From: Halorhodospira halophila
GTDB lineage: Bacteria; Pseudomonadota; Gammaproteobacteria; Nitrococcales; Halorhodospiraceae
Length of the DNA: 64,000 nt
Assembly (NCBI RefSeq): GCF_016653405.1
Contig: NZ_NHSN01000002.1
Coordinates: forward strand, 1-64,000
Direction: 5' to 3'
Program-made: the position numbers and the translations under genes
Shown here: one piece after another, positions 44,611-53,361 of the stretch
Position numbering within the stretch: position 1 is the first letter of the stretch
Layout of the letters: the number at the start of each line of letters is the position of its first letter
Notes under the pieces: generated by a model
The model's database searches: none
The model's input: only the letters and a program-made list of their open reading frames with translations
Told to the model about the DNA's origin: nothing

Positions 44611-45081
44611 ATGTCGATCGAAGAAGGCCAGCCCGCCCCCGATTTCACCCTGTCAGACGCCGACGGCAAGCACGTGACCCTCAGCGCCCTGCGGGGTCAG
44701 CCGGTGGTCGTCTACTTCTACCCCAAGGACGAGACGCCGGGCTGCACCAAGGAGGCCTGCGCCTTTCGCGATATCTGGGCCGATTTGCAGGAGACCGGAG
44801 CGGCCGTGCTGGGGATCTCCCCCGATGACGCAGCCTCCCACCAACGCTTCCGGGACCGGCACGAACTCCCTTTCACGCTGCTCAGCGACCCGGATAAAGA
44901 GGTCATGAGCCGCTACGGCGCCTGGGGCGAGAAGAACATGTACGGGCGCAAGAGCATGGGCGTGATCCGCTCTACGGTCTTGATCGACGCCGAAGGGGTT
45001 GTCCGCAAGCATTGGCGCCGGGTCTCGAAGGCCGAGGCCCATCCTCACAAGGTCCTGGAGGCCCTGCAGCAGCTGGTCTAG
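44611..45081 (+). CDS. bcp: Thioredoxin-dependent peroxiredoxin, BCP/PrxQ type
   Basis: A 156-residue peroxiredoxin. The peroxidatic cysteine lies in YFYPKDETPGCTKEACAFRD (C46) with the resolving cysteine five residues on (C51), the classic PrxQ pair. It reduces hydrogen and organic peroxides using thioredoxin in the cytoplasm. The ATG at 44611 follows a GGAG site and matches the family N-terminus (GQPAPDFTLSD). Confidence 0.95.
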   Translation: MSIEEGQPAPDFTLSDADGKHVTLSALRGQPVVVYFYPKDETPGCTKEACAFRDIWADLQETGAAVLGISPDDAASHQRFRDRHELPFTLLSDPDKEVMSRYGAWGEKNMYGRKSMGVIRSTVLIDAEGVVRKHWRRVSKAEAHPHKVLEALQQLV

Positions 45082-45105
45082 TCGCGCCCGGAAGCCGGTC
45101 GTGGA

Positions 45106-46335
45106 TCAGTCGACCTGCCACAGGCGCAGGCGGCGGTCTTCGCCCACCGAAAGACCCAGCCCCCCGTCCTGAGTGAAGGCCACGCCCCACACCGCCCGGT
45201 CGTGGCCCGCATACCTGCGCACCGGCTCGACCGGCTGATCGTCCTCCGGCTCGGCTTCCAGGTCCCAGAGCTTGAGCGACCCGTCCCGAGCCCCGGTCAG
45301 CGCACGGTGGCCGTCAGGGCTGACGGTCACCGCCAGCACCTCCGCGCGATGGCCCTCCAGGCGCAGAGCAAGGTGGCCGCGGTCGAGCTGCCAGAGTTTG
45401 ACCGCACCACTCTGGGTGCCGGCCAGCGCGTGCCGGCCACGCGGGGTGAACGCCACCGCCTCCACCGGCCCTGACTCATCCGGCGCAAAGGCGCCGATCG
45501 CGCGACCGTACGTGGCATTCCAAAGCACCAGGGGCTCATCGCCAGCCCCGGCGGAAAGGGCCCGAGCACCATCAGAGTCGTAGGTCACGGCGTGGAAGGC
45601 GGCCTGCTGCTCGCGGAACGTGCGCAGCTGACGGCCGCTGGCCGTATCCCAGAGCTGCAGCTTGCCCGCCTCGGTGGCCACCAGGGCCCGCTGCCCCCGA
45701 GGGCTCAGCGCCAGTGCACGGATCGGCGAATCGGCCTCAACCAGGGTTCGCTGCGCCTGATCCCGGTCGGTCTGCCAGAGCTTCACCACCCCGGCCGCAT
45801 CGCCCGAGAGGAAGCTGCGCCCATCGGCACTGGCCGTCACCGCGTTCACCGCCGCGGCGTGCCCCGGGTAGGTGCGCAGCACCTGTCCGTCCTCCAGGCG
45901 CCATAGCTTGATCCGGCGGTCCGCCGACGCGGTGAGCACCCGGCCGTCCGGCAAAGACGCGACGGCCCGCACGGCGTCGCGATGCTCCCGGTAGCTGGCC
46001 AGCGGATCGCCCGGGCCACTCAGCGTCAGGTGGAAGGTCTGCTCGGTGTCGGCACGCAGGGTCACCTCCCGTTCGGCGCGCATGGGCTCACCGTGGTCGG
46101 TGTCCTCGGCAGGGATCTTCGCCTCGATGGCATACGTGCCCGGCGGCAGCCGCACCATGAAGGTGTCCCGCGTCCGCTGCGGCGAGATCCCGTAGGGTTC
46201 GCCGTCGATGCGCAGCTCCGCCTCGCCCGGCTCGGTAGAGATGCGCAGGGTCGCGGTGGAGTCGCCAGAAACCGCAGGAGTCAGGCTCAGCAGCGCCACG
46301 CCGAGCCAGCCGACCAGGAATCGGTACCAACCCAT
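45106..46335 (-). CDS. Exported PEGA-WD40 protein
   Basis: A 409-residue protein. A signal peptide (ending AVSG) is followed by a PEGA domain (residues about 27-110; TEPGEAELRIDGEPYGISP, the PEGA motif giving the family type) and then about seven WD40 repeats (VASLPDGRVLTASADRRIKLW, VTASADGRSFLSGDAAGVVKLW and so on) that should form a beta-propeller. A periplasmic or surface scaffold role is likely. The ligand is unknown. Convergent with bcp, and next to sohB on the same strand. Confidence 0.85.
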   Translation of the reverse strand: MGWYRFLVGWLGVALLSLTPAVSGDSTATLRISTEPGEAELRIDGEPYGISPQRTRDTFMVRLPPGTYAIEAKIPAEDTDHGEPMRAEREVTLRADTEQTFHLTLSGPGDPLASYREHRDAVRAVASLPDGRVLTASADRRIKLWRLEDGQVLRTYPGHAAAVNAVTASADGRSFLSGDAAGVVKLWQTDRDQAQRTLVEADSPIRALALSPRGQRALVATEAGKLQLWDTASGRQLRTFREQQAAFHAVTYDSDGARALSAGAGDEPLVLWNATYGRAIGAFAPDESGPVEAVAFTPRGRHALAGTQSGAVKLWQLDRGHLALRLEGHRAEVLAVTVSPDGHRALTGARDGSLKLWDLEAEPEDDQPVEPVRRYAGHDRAVWGVAFTQDGGLGLSVGEDRRLRLWQVD

Positions 46336-46392
46336 CGCCCAACCCTCCCGGTTGATCGGTCGCACCCCCACTCGGGCGACGGTACGTTACAC

Positions 46393-47400
46393 CTACCCGA
46401 AGCCGGGCCCGAACCGGTCCAGCACACCGCGCTGCCCGAGCAGGCGCTCGGTGACCATCGTCAGGCGCTGCGACCAGCCCTCCCGTTGACGGAAATCGAC
46501 CTCCAACAGGTGCGCCTGCTCGCGCTGAGCCATGATGCAGTCATCACTGGTCTGCAGCGCGTCGATCAATCCCGCTTCCAGGGCCCGCTCAGCCAGCCAG
46601 AACTCTCCAGTGGCCACCGTCTCAACATCCAGCTGCGGGCGGTAACGACGGAGGAACCCCTTGAACTGTTCGTGGATGTGGGCCAGGTCCTCGCGAAAGC
46701 GCTCCCGGTCGGCCTCGGTGTTTTCCCCGAACAGGGTCAGGGTCCGCTTGTACGCCCCGGCGGTATGCTGCTCGAAATCGATGTCACGGTTGCGCAGCCA
46801 GCGGTGGAAATTCGGCAGGCTCCCGACCACCCCGATGGACCCGATCAACGCAAACGGTGCCGCCACGATACGGTCCCCGACCACCGCCATCAGGTAGCCG
46901 CCGCTGGCGGCAACCCGATCCACACATACGGTCAAGTAAATCCCGGCCTCGCGCAGGCGCGCCAGCTGCGAGGCTGCCAGCCCATAGGCCGGCACGGCAC
47001 CGCCGGGGCTCTCGAGGCGGAGGATCACCTCGTCCTGCCCGGGGCGGGCCGCGGCGATCACCGCGGTAATCTCCTCGCGCAGCCCCTCCACGGCACGGGC
47101 CCGGATGTCGCCGCGGAAATCCAGGACGTAGACGCGCTTATCCGGCAGCTCGGCGGGCGGTGGATCCACCGGTTTACGCTGCAGCTTCCTGCGCAGCCGA
47201 CCTCGCCAGGAGCTCGGGGCACCGGCGCGGCGCAGCGCCTCCGCACGCTGCCGGTAGACACCGTTGAGCGCTCGCACCTGCAGCCGACCCGCCCCAGCGC
47301 CTCCCTCCTGGCGCATGCGGAATACCGCCGCGAGGATAAACAGGACGGCGAGCACCACAGTAGCGGTCTTGGCCAGGAACAGCAGGTATTCGTTTAGCAT
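46393..47400 (-). CDS. sohB: Inner-membrane S49 peptidase SohB
   Basis: A 335-residue SppA/SohB protease. One N-terminal membrane segment (residues about 6-28) and a periplasmic S49 domain with nucleophile region VAASGGYLMAVVGDRIVAAPFALIGSIGVV and a Lys base region AGAYKRTLTLFGENT. It degrades signal peptides or membrane peptides. Length and order fit SohB rather than double-domain SppA. ATG 47400 chosen for the membrane anchor. Confidence 0.93.
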   Translation of the reverse strand: MLNEYLLFLAKTATVVLAVLFILAAVFRMRQEGGAGAGRLQVRALNGVYRQRAEALRRAGAPSSWRGRLRRKLQRKPVDPPPAELPDKRVYVLDFRGDIRARAVEGLREEITAVIAAARPGQDEVILRLESPGGAVPAYGLAASQLARLREAGIYLTVCVDRVAASGGYLMAVVGDRIVAAPFALIGSIGVVGSLPNFHRWLRNRDIDFEQHTAGAYKRTLTLFGENTEADRERFREDLAHIHEQFKGFLRRYRPQLDVETVATGEFWLAERALEAGLIDALQTSDDCIMAQREQAHLLEVDFRQREGWSQRLTMVTERLLGQRGVLDRFGPGFG

Positions 47401-47495
47401 CCGTCGGATCTCGGCAGGGCATCGCTTCGGTAACCCTAGCATGCGCGCGGCCCGATGCTCCTACCTTCCGGAAGCAGCGGCAGATCCCCCGCCTC

Positions 47496-48110
47496 TCAGA
47501 GCCGCTGGAGCGCGATACGCAAGGCGTCCCCCTGGTCCTTGGCCTTGAAGTAGACCTCGTGATAGGGGGTATCCGGGTCGGTGAGATCCACGCGCACCCG
47601 CAGCTGCCGGGCCAGGGGCATGGATCGACTCTCCACCTTGCGGATCTCATCGACCTGCACCTGCAGGGCCCGGGCCGCGGTCACAAAGAACGCATGCCGG
47701 TTCTCTTTGTCGAGCACCGCCCATTCGCCCCGCCCCTGAAAGACCTCGCTGATCTCAAAGCCTTCCTTCGCCAGCCGGCTCACGTTGCGCTGGCGGAGGA
47801 AAGGCGCCAGCAGTAGGTTGTAGAGCACCCCGACCACCATCGAGACCAAAACCAGGGCGAAACCTGCGACGACCACGTAGAACAGCCGCACAGCGGCATC
47901 CGCCTCAAGGCCCAGCTGGAGCAGCCCAGCCGGCAGCACCCCCTGGAACAGACCGAGCACCGCGGCCCAGGTATCCGCAGCGAGGAAGACGCTGACAAAG
48001 GAGAAGACCAGCATCACGAGCAGCCCCGTGAACGCCAGCAGGAACAGCAGCGACTCGAAAGCGACACCGACCGGATTCTTGACGATCAGCCGGGAAAATA
48101 CACTGGCCAT
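47496..48110 (-). CDS. Membrane protein of unknown function
   Basis: A 204-residue protein. Two long hydrophobic hairpins (residues about 18-45 and 70-105) precede a soluble C-terminal domain of about 90 residues (KEGFEISEVFQGRGEWAVLD...). No known motif is recognised. A GGTGGAG ribosome site supports the ATG at 48110. It lies 95 bases upstream of sohB in the same direction and may be co-transcribed. Confidence 0.7.
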   Translation of the reverse strand: MASVFSRLIVKNPVGVAFESLLFLLAFTGLLVMLVFSFVSVFLAADTWAAVLGLFQGVLPAGLLQLGLEADAAVRLFYVVVAGFALVLVSMVVGVLYNLLLAPFLRQRNVSRLAKEGFEISEVFQGRGEWAVLDKENRHAFFVTAARALQVQVDEIRKVESRSMPLARQLRVRVDLTDPDTPYHEVYFKAKDQGDALRIALQRL

Positions 48111-48486
48111 ACGCGACTCCACCCCTCTGTTTGGTCAACGAGACACCCCGCGGCACCGATCCGCTGTGGGCCGCCGACTCATCGAAAACCGATGGATGGT
48201 AACGGCAACGACGTGAACCTGGCACCGCAATGCGTCCAGATACCGCGCTGGGCGTGCCCAACGGACATTCGATCGATGTTTGATGACGGATGCGCTCCGC
48301 CCCCCCAGGGCGTGAGCGTCGGGGGAAGGAACGAAGCCGCCGACAGCGCCTGAGCGCCCGGTGAGGCGGATTGGGCGGAAAGCGCGGTCAGAATCGGGAG
48401 TTGCAGGCCCTGACAATGCCGTCGGCCGAGCTGCGATAGAGGACAATGGAACCTGGGGCAGGTCGTTTCACGGGCGGGGGAGGAAA
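48111..48486. other. Gene-free stretch between the membrane protein and tRNA-Glu
   Basis: About 376 bases with no supported reading frame. A hairpin with a ten-pair stem and one bulge lies at 48293-48318 (CGCTCCGCCC with GGGCGTGAGCG) and could end or protect the leftward tRNA transcript. The right part is G-rich. I see no RNA family or repeat I can name. Confidence 0.5.
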
Positions 48487-48563
48487 TGGCGTCCCCAACG
48501 GGATTCGAACCCGTGTCGCCACCTTGAAAGGGTGGTGTCCTAGGCCAGCTAGACGATGGGGAC
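48487..48563 (-). tRNA. tRNA-Glu (anticodon TTC)
   Basis: On the minus strand the 77-base gene begins GTCCCCATCG and ends GGGGAC-G-CCA, with an acceptor stem GTCCCCA/TGGGGAC, a T-loop GGTTCGAATCC and the anticodon loop CTTTCAA (TTC). The CCA end is encoded. It reads GAA/GAG codons and lies near gltX, which charges it, 5 kb away. Confidence 0.95.
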
Positions 48564-48585
48564 GCTGTGCCGTAAAGCGAGCGCA

Positions 48586-48614
48586 ATGGTAAGGGCGGCT
48601 GACGGGGGTGTCAA
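48586..48614 (-). promoter_or_regulatory. Sigma-70 promoter for tRNA-Glu
   Basis: On the minus strand TTGACA (48614-48609), 17 bases, then TACCAT (48591-48586). Transcription would begin about 16 bases before the mature tRNA end. This is the best housekeeping promoter in the window. Confidence 0.8.
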
Positions 48615-48691
48615 CACTTCCGGCCATGACGATCGCACCGGCTCTGTTAAACTGGCGGAACACTGACCGAAGAGCACCCTCCAGGTCCTGC

Positions 48692-50191
48692 ATGGCTCCG
48701 CAAACCGGCACGACGTTACACCTCCCGGAGGCGGCCCTGTACCGACTGGGGCTGACCGCACAGCCCTTCGTCGGCATCCCCGACCCTCCCTTCGAGGACA
48801 GCGCCCGAATCACGCAGATCAACGTCACGCTGAGTCTCCTGCAAAGCGGCGAACGCATCGTGCTCATTAGCGGCGACGCGGGCCTGGGCAAGACGACACT
48901 CCTGCGCCGCCTGGCCGAATCTCAGCCCCCCGGGCTGAGCATGCAGCGGGTCCAGGGCGACGGTGCCGACATCGATACCCTGTGGGGCGCTCTGGTCGCC
49001 GCCGCGGAGGCCGAGGAAGGCACCCTGGCTCCTCGATCCCGCGAACAGGCCTTGAACTACGTGCGGAGTGCCCGCCGTGGCGGCGTTCGCCCCGCCCTGC
49101 TTATCGATGATGCCCACGCCCTGCCCGCACGGGAGATCGACGAGCTGCTTGGACTGTGGACAGAACTCGCCGAGGACGACGAGGCCTTCAGCCTCGCCAT
49201 GGCCCTCGAGCCCGCCGGCCTGCAGAGCCTCCCGGAGACGCCGCCCGCGGAGCGGTTTCACACCACGACCCTATACCCGCTGAGCCAGGAGCAGACCGGC
49301 GCCTACCTGGACCACCGAACCCGAAGCGCCGGTGCCGAGCACACCCTGTTCGACCCGCACGAGATCGAGGACATATTCCGGCAATCCGGCGGACACCCGG
49401 AGCGGATCAACGAGGCGGCCTATCGACGCCTGACCGCCCGGCTGGCCAGTTCCGACCAGCCGGCGCCCAAGCCGGGGCCGCGCCCGGCGAAATCGCCCGG
49501 GCTCCGCGGCACCGGCTTACGGTGGGCCCTGGCCGGTGTCACCGGGATCACGGCCGCGTCGGCGGGCACCTACTGGCTGCTCACGCACCAGCTATCCACC
49601 GGCCCGGCGACGGAGGAACTCGCCATCGAGGATTTCGAGGAACCCGAGGAGGAGACAGTCGCGGCCGAAAGCGAAGAGATCGAGCCGGCAAGCGACACAC
49701 CCTTTGGCCTGGATCTACCCGGGCGCTACAGCTTCCGGGACAGCCCTGACGAACAGGAGCCACCCTCCCCCACGGGACAGTCGACGACCAACCTGCAGCT
49801 CCTCGACACCCCGGATGCTGCGCAAGGGCCAACTGACAGCGGTCCGACCGAGGGCGAGCCGGGCACCGAAACCGCGGAGGAGGACCTGGCCGATAGCGCG
49901 GACTGGATCCGCGGCGAGGACGGGGAGCGCTACACCATCCAGCTGCTGGCCGCCTCTGAGCCAGCTCCGCTGCAGGAATACGCGGGGCAACAGCCACTGG
50001 ATGAGCCGACCCACGTGGTCGCTACGGAGCGCGACGACGGCGATCTGTGGTTCCTGCTATTACACGGCTCCCACGAAGACCGAGAGGCCGCTCACGCAGC
50101 CCTTGACGCCCTCCCAGAAGCGGTCGCGGAGCGCGGTGCGTGGGTGCGCTCCTTCGAGTCCGTAGCCGAGAGCCTGGCGGCCGAGGACTAG
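48692..50191 (+). CDS. ExeA/DamX-like AAA ATPase with a SPOR domain
   Basis: A 499-residue membrane protein. A cytoplasmic AAA ATPase part (Walker A GDAGLGKTT near residue 62, Walker B LLIDDAHAL near 136) precedes a single membrane segment (GLRWALAGVTGITAASAGTYWLL, about 275-297), an acidic Glu/Asp-rich linker and a C-terminal SPOR-like domain (YTIQLLAASEPAPLQEYAG). SPOR domains bind denuded peptidoglycan at the division site; the layout matches DamX and GspA/ExeA relatives. Start chosen at the ATG (MAPQTG). Confidence 0.85.
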   Translation: MAPQTGTTLHLPEAALYRLGLTAQPFVGIPDPPFEDSARITQINVTLSLLQSGERIVLISGDAGLGKTTLLRRLAESQPPGLSMQRVQGDGADIDTLWGALVAAAEAEEGTLAPRSREQALNYVRSARRGGVRPALLIDDAHALPAREIDELLGLWTELAEDDEAFSLAMALEPAGLQSLPETPPAERFHTTTLYPLSQEQTGAYLDHRTRSAGAEHTLFDPHEIEDIFRQSGGHPERINEAAYRRLTARLASSDQPAPKPGPRPAKSPGLRGTGLRWALAGVTGITAASAGTYWLLTHQLSTGPATEELAIEDFEEPEEETVAAESEEIEPASDTPFGLDLPGRYSFRDSPDEQEPPSPTGQSTTNLQLLDTPDAAQGPTDSGPTEGEPGTETAEEDLADSADWIRGEDGERYTIQLLAASEPAPLQEYAGQQPLDEPTHVVATERDDGDLWFLLLHGSHEDREAAHAALDALPEAVAERGAWVRSFESVAESLAAED

Positions 50192-50264
50192 TCCGGCGTC
50201 ACCAGGGCGACACCTGTAGCAGAGCGACATTTTTTTGACGCACCAAGGGTGTCAATTGCTTGAC

Positions 50265-51323
50265 ATGTCAGCACAACGTCCCACGGTGTGGATCCGCTTC
50301 CCAGAGGCCAGCGGCCGGCCGGATCTGCCGTTGCGCCTGGGGGACACCCTGGAGGCGCGGGCCCGGCTCACCGGGGCCGGGCTGATCCTGATCCTCGGCG
50401 CCCACCGCCTCCCCGCACGGGCCGATGTACCGGTGGCCGGCGGCGATCGCCTGCGACTGCGTGTGGCCAGCGTGGGCCACCCCCTGGTGCTACAGGTCAC
50501 CGACCACCTTGGCCCCCGCCCGGCGCTGCAGTGGACCCTGCGCCAGGCCCTGCCCCGCCAGGCCACTGCGGAATCGCTGGTAGGCGACCTGCGCAGCGCA
50601 CTCCGGCGCCCTCTTACCAACCTTGATTTGCACACAGCGTGCCAAGAGTTCCAGGATGCCGTGCCGTCGGCACGCTCACTGAGCTCCGCCGCCGGTATCC
50701 GCGAGACCTTGGCCCACGCCGGCCTCTACTTGGAGGCTCGACTGGCCCGCGGTGCCGACACGGGCGCGGATCTCAAGGGGCGGTTGAGCGCCTGGCTCGC
50801 TGCATTGCGCCCACGCCACCCGGAGGGGGGCGACCGCAAGAGGCCCACGCCGGAGTTCCCGCCGGCCGAGCGCGCCCTGCTCGACCAACTGGAGGCCTTC
50901 TTCTGGCGCATCCAGGCACTTCAGGCCCACCGTGCCCTCCACACCCGCGGGACACGCGACTGGACGCTCGACATCCCGGTACGCCAGGGCGACGCCCTGC
51001 ACGCCCTGCGACTGCGCATCCGCCCCGCCACCGGGGCAGACGGCGGCGCAGCGTGGACCATCGAGGCCCGTCTGGCACTCGAGCGACTGGGCCCGGTGGC
51101 AGTCTCGCTGCACCTGGCCGGCGGGCGCGCCGATCTGGCCTGGTGGGCCCAGCAGCGTGTCAGCGCCGAGCGCCTGGCCAACGCGCTCCCGAAGCTTGAA
51201 CAACGCCTCCGCGCCGCCGGCCTCGAACCCGGCGCGATTACCTGCTACCACGGGTGGCCGGCTCACGACGGTACCGCCCCTTCATCCACCGCGACCCAGG
51301 GGATCATCGATGAGCAGATCTGA
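50265..51323 (+). CDS. FliK-like flagellar hook-length control protein
   Basis: A 352-residue protein rich in Ala, Arg and Leu. The C-terminal part (residues about 250-340; LGPVAVSLHLAGGRADLAWWAQ...LRAAGLEPGAITC) resembles the FliK export-switch domain; the N-terminal half has no clear fold. FliK halts hook growth by switching export substrate. A TTG at 50235 is an alternative start; the ATG at 50265 has no clear ribosome site. It overlaps the next gene by 14 bases. No other flagellar structural genes are in the window. Confidence 0.7.
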   Translation: MSAQRPTVWIRFPEASGRPDLPLRLGDTLEARARLTGAGLILILGAHRLPARADVPVAGGDRLRLRVASVGHPLVLQVTDHLGPRPALQWTLRQALPRQATAESLVGDLRSALRRPLTNLDLHTACQEFQDAVPSARSLSSAAGIRETLAHAGLYLEARLARGADTGADLKGRLSAWLAALRPRHPEGGDRKRPTPEFPPAERALLDQLEAFFWRIQALQAHRALHTRGTRDWTLDIPVRQGDALHALRLRIRPATGADGGAAWTIEARLALERLGPVAVSLHLAGGRADLAWWAQQRVSAERLANALPKLEQRLRAAGLEPGAITCYHGWPAHDGTAPSSTATQGIIDEQI

Positions 51324-51579
51324 TCCGGAGCCGGACGAGTTCGGGCGGACCCTCCTGGAGCGAGCCGCAACCCGGGGCTTCGCGCTACCCGACGACCCCG
51401 ACCTGGCCGCGGCACTGGCCCGCCTTGAGGACGACGCGGAACCACCCCCCGAGGTTGCGGAGGCCATCGCTGCCCTACTGGCGTTCACCTGGACGGTGGA
51501 GCAGGATGTCGGGCCCGCCGGCGCCGGCCCGTCACTCGATCACCCGGAGGCGCCGCCCTCTCCGCGCCCCGGACCGTGA
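51310..51579 (+). CDS. FlhB C-terminal-domain-like protein (shortened)
   Basis: An 89-residue protein resembling the cytoplasmic C-terminal domain of FlhB/EscU switch proteins (ATRGFALPDDPDLAAALARLED...PPEVAEAIAALLAFTW). The usual NPTH cleavage segment and the preceding strand are missing; only the last half of the domain is present. Stand-alone homologues (FhlB) exist in many bacteria. It overlaps the FliK-like gene by 14 bases, so the pair is coupled, in line with FliK-FlhB interaction. Confidence 0.75.
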   Translation: MSRSDPEPDEFGRTLLERAATRGFALPDDPDLAAALARLEDDAEPPPEVAEAIAALLAFTWTVEQDVGPAGAGPSLDHPEAPPSPRPGP

Positions 51580-51965
51580 AGCAGAACCACCAGGTCCGCC
51601 TCCACCTGACTGATCTCGCAGGTATCGGCGATCTCCCGGGCCTCGGCCCCCTTGCGCGCCATGCGGATCGCCTGATTGAAGCGGCTGCCATCCGTGCCGC
51701 CGGCTGCGGCCACCTGATCCAGACGCCGCCGCAGCCGGGCCAGGTTCTGCTCCAGCCGGGCCAGGTGCTCCCCCTGGCCGACCGCCCCCGCGGAGAGCCC
51801 CCGGAAGTGCTCGAGGATCTGCCGGGTCGTGGTCTCGACGCTCTCCATGCGTTGCTCAGCCTGCTGGACCCGCTCCAGGGTGCGCTGCACGCGGTAAACG
51901 GCATAGGCCGACGCCACCAGGGCACCGGCTAGAACGGCGAGCACCACCCCGATCAGCCACGCCAT
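51540..51965 (-). CDS. DUF2802-type membrane protein
   Basis: A 141-residue protein with one N-terminal membrane segment (MAWLIGVVLAVLAGALVASAYAVYRV), a coiled coil (residues about 27-85) and a C-terminal helix-turn-helix-like DUF2802 part (AIRMARKGAEAREIADTCEISQVEADLVVLLH). Such genes sit beside flagellar/chemotaxis clusters in gammaproteobacteria; here it overlaps the end of the convergent FlhB-like gene. AGGAGG ribosome site sets the start at 51965, inside a longer shadow frame of cysS. Confidence 0.78.
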   Translation of the reverse strand: MAWLIGVVLAVLAGALVASAYAVYRVQRTLERVQQAEQRMESVETTTRQILEHFRGLSAGAVGQGEHLARLEQNLARLRRRLDQVAAAGGTDGSRFNQAIRMARKGAEAREIADTCEISQVEADLVVLLHGPGRGEGGASG

Positions 51966-51978
51966 GCGGCCCTCCTCG

Positions 51979-53361
51979 TTAGCGGGTTCGCCGCCACTTG
52001 GTCCCCTCCGGCGTGTCCTCCAGCTCAATCCCCCGCGCCTGGAGTTCGTCCCGGATCCGATCGGCCTCGGCGAAATCCTTCGCCTTGCGCGCCGCTGCCC
52101 GCTGCGCCACGAGCGCCTCGATCTCGTCGACCTCGGCATCCGCAACATCGCCGCGCAGGTAGCTCTCCGGGTCCTGCTGCAACAGCCCGAGGACCGCGCC
52201 GAGCTCACGCAGCTCGGCGGCTGCCGCAGCAGCTCCTGCCTCGTCACCGCCCTCGCGCAGCCGGTTGATCTCACGGGCACTCTCGAAGAGCACCGCGAGG
52301 GCTTCACGGGTATTGAAGTCGTCGTCCATCGCCTCACGGAAGCGCTCCCGCGCCCGGCTGCACGCCGGTTCTGCCTCCGGCAGTCCGCGCAGGGCGTTGT
52401 AGAGCCGCTCCAGCCCCCCGCGGGCCTCGCCCAGTGCATCCCCCGTGTAATTGAGCGGGCTGCGGTAGTGACTCGAGAGCAGGAAAAGACGGACGGCCTC
52501 GGCCGGATGCTCGGCCAGGACGTCGCGCACCGTAAAGAAGTTGCCCAGCGACTTGGCCATCTTCTCGTCATCGATGCGCACGTGGCCGTTGTGCATCCAG
52601 TAGTTGACGAAACGGTGACCGCTGGCGCACTCGCTCTGGGCGATTTCGTTCTCATGGTGCGGGAACTGCAGATCGACCCCGCCCCCATGGATATCGAAGT
52701 GGCTGCCGAGTAGGTCACGGGACATGGCCGAGCATTCGATGTGCCAGCCGGGCCGACCATCTCCCCACGGCGAGGGCCAGGCCGGCTCACCGCTCTTGGC
52801 CGCTTTCCAGAGGACGAAATCCACCGGATCACGCTTGGCTTCGTCCGGCTCGATGCGCGAGCCCGAGCGCAGTTCCTCCACCCGACGCCCGGACAGCTTG
52901 CCGTACGCCGGGAAGCTGGCCACCGAGAAGTAGACGTCGCCGTTCTCGCCAACGTAGGCGTGGCCGCCGGAGATCAGCTCCTCGATCAGCGCGATCATCG
53001 ACTCAAGGCGCTCGGTGGCACGCGGCTCATGGTCGGGGCGCTCGACGCCCAGCGCCGCGCAGTCCTCGTGCATGGCCTGGATGAAGCGATCGGTCAGGGC
53101 GCTCATTGGCTCGCCGTTCTCCGCCGCGCGGCGGATGATCTTGTCGTCGATGTCGGTGATGTTGCGCACGTAGGTCACCTCGTAACCCTGCCAGCGCAGA
53201 TACCGGACCACCGCATCGAAGACCACCAGGGCACGGGCGTGGCCCAGATGGCAGAGGTCGTAGACCGTCATGCCGCAGACGTAGATCCGCACCCGCCCCG
53301 GCTCAATGGGCCGGAACGGCTCCTTGGCTCCGGTCAGACTGTTGTGGATCTTCAGCATCAC
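51979..53361 (-). CDS. cysS: Cysteinyl-tRNA synthetase
   Basis: A 460-residue class I synthetase of the usual CysRS length. The zinc/cysteine site [17 protein letters not shown] includes the HIGH motif as HLGH; the KMSKS motif is KMAKSLGN. It charges tRNA-Cys. Starts in an ATGA overlap with gltX, so the two are translated together. Confidence 0.97.
   Translation of the reverse strand: MMLKIHNSLTGAKEPFRPIEPGRVRIYVCGMTVYDLCHLGHARALVVFDAVVRYLRWQGYEVTYVRNITDIDDKIIRRAAENGEPMSALTDRFIQAMHEDCAALGVERPDHEPRATERLESMIALIEELISGGHAYVGENGDVYFSVASFPAYGKLSGRRVEELRSGSRIEPDEAKRDPVDFVLWKAAKSGEPAWPSPWGDGRPGWHIECSAMSRDLLGSHFDIHGGGVDLQFPHHENEIAQSECASGHRFVNYWMHNGHVRIDDEKMAKSLGNFFTVRDVLAEHPAEAVRLFLLSSHYRSPLNYTGDALGEARGGLERLYNALRGLPEAEPACSRARERFREAMDDDFNTREALAVLFESAREINRLREGGDEAGAAAAAAELRELGAVLGLLQQDPESYLRGDVADAEVDEIEALVAQRAAARKAKDFAEADRIRDELQARGIELEDTPEGTKWRRTR

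Noticed and set aside
45982-47397. Long open frame opposite the WD40 and sohB genes
   Set aside because: Spans two clear genes on the other strand and encodes a low-complexity peptide.
48111-48486. Possible small RNA in the gap left of tRNA-Glu
   Set aside because: One hairpin and G-rich sequence are seen, but no promoter pointing into the gap apart from the tRNA's, and no known RNA pattern.
51966-52952. N-terminal extension of the DUF2802 frame
   Set aside because: It is a shadow of cysS; the membrane anchor and AGGAGG site mark the start at 51965.
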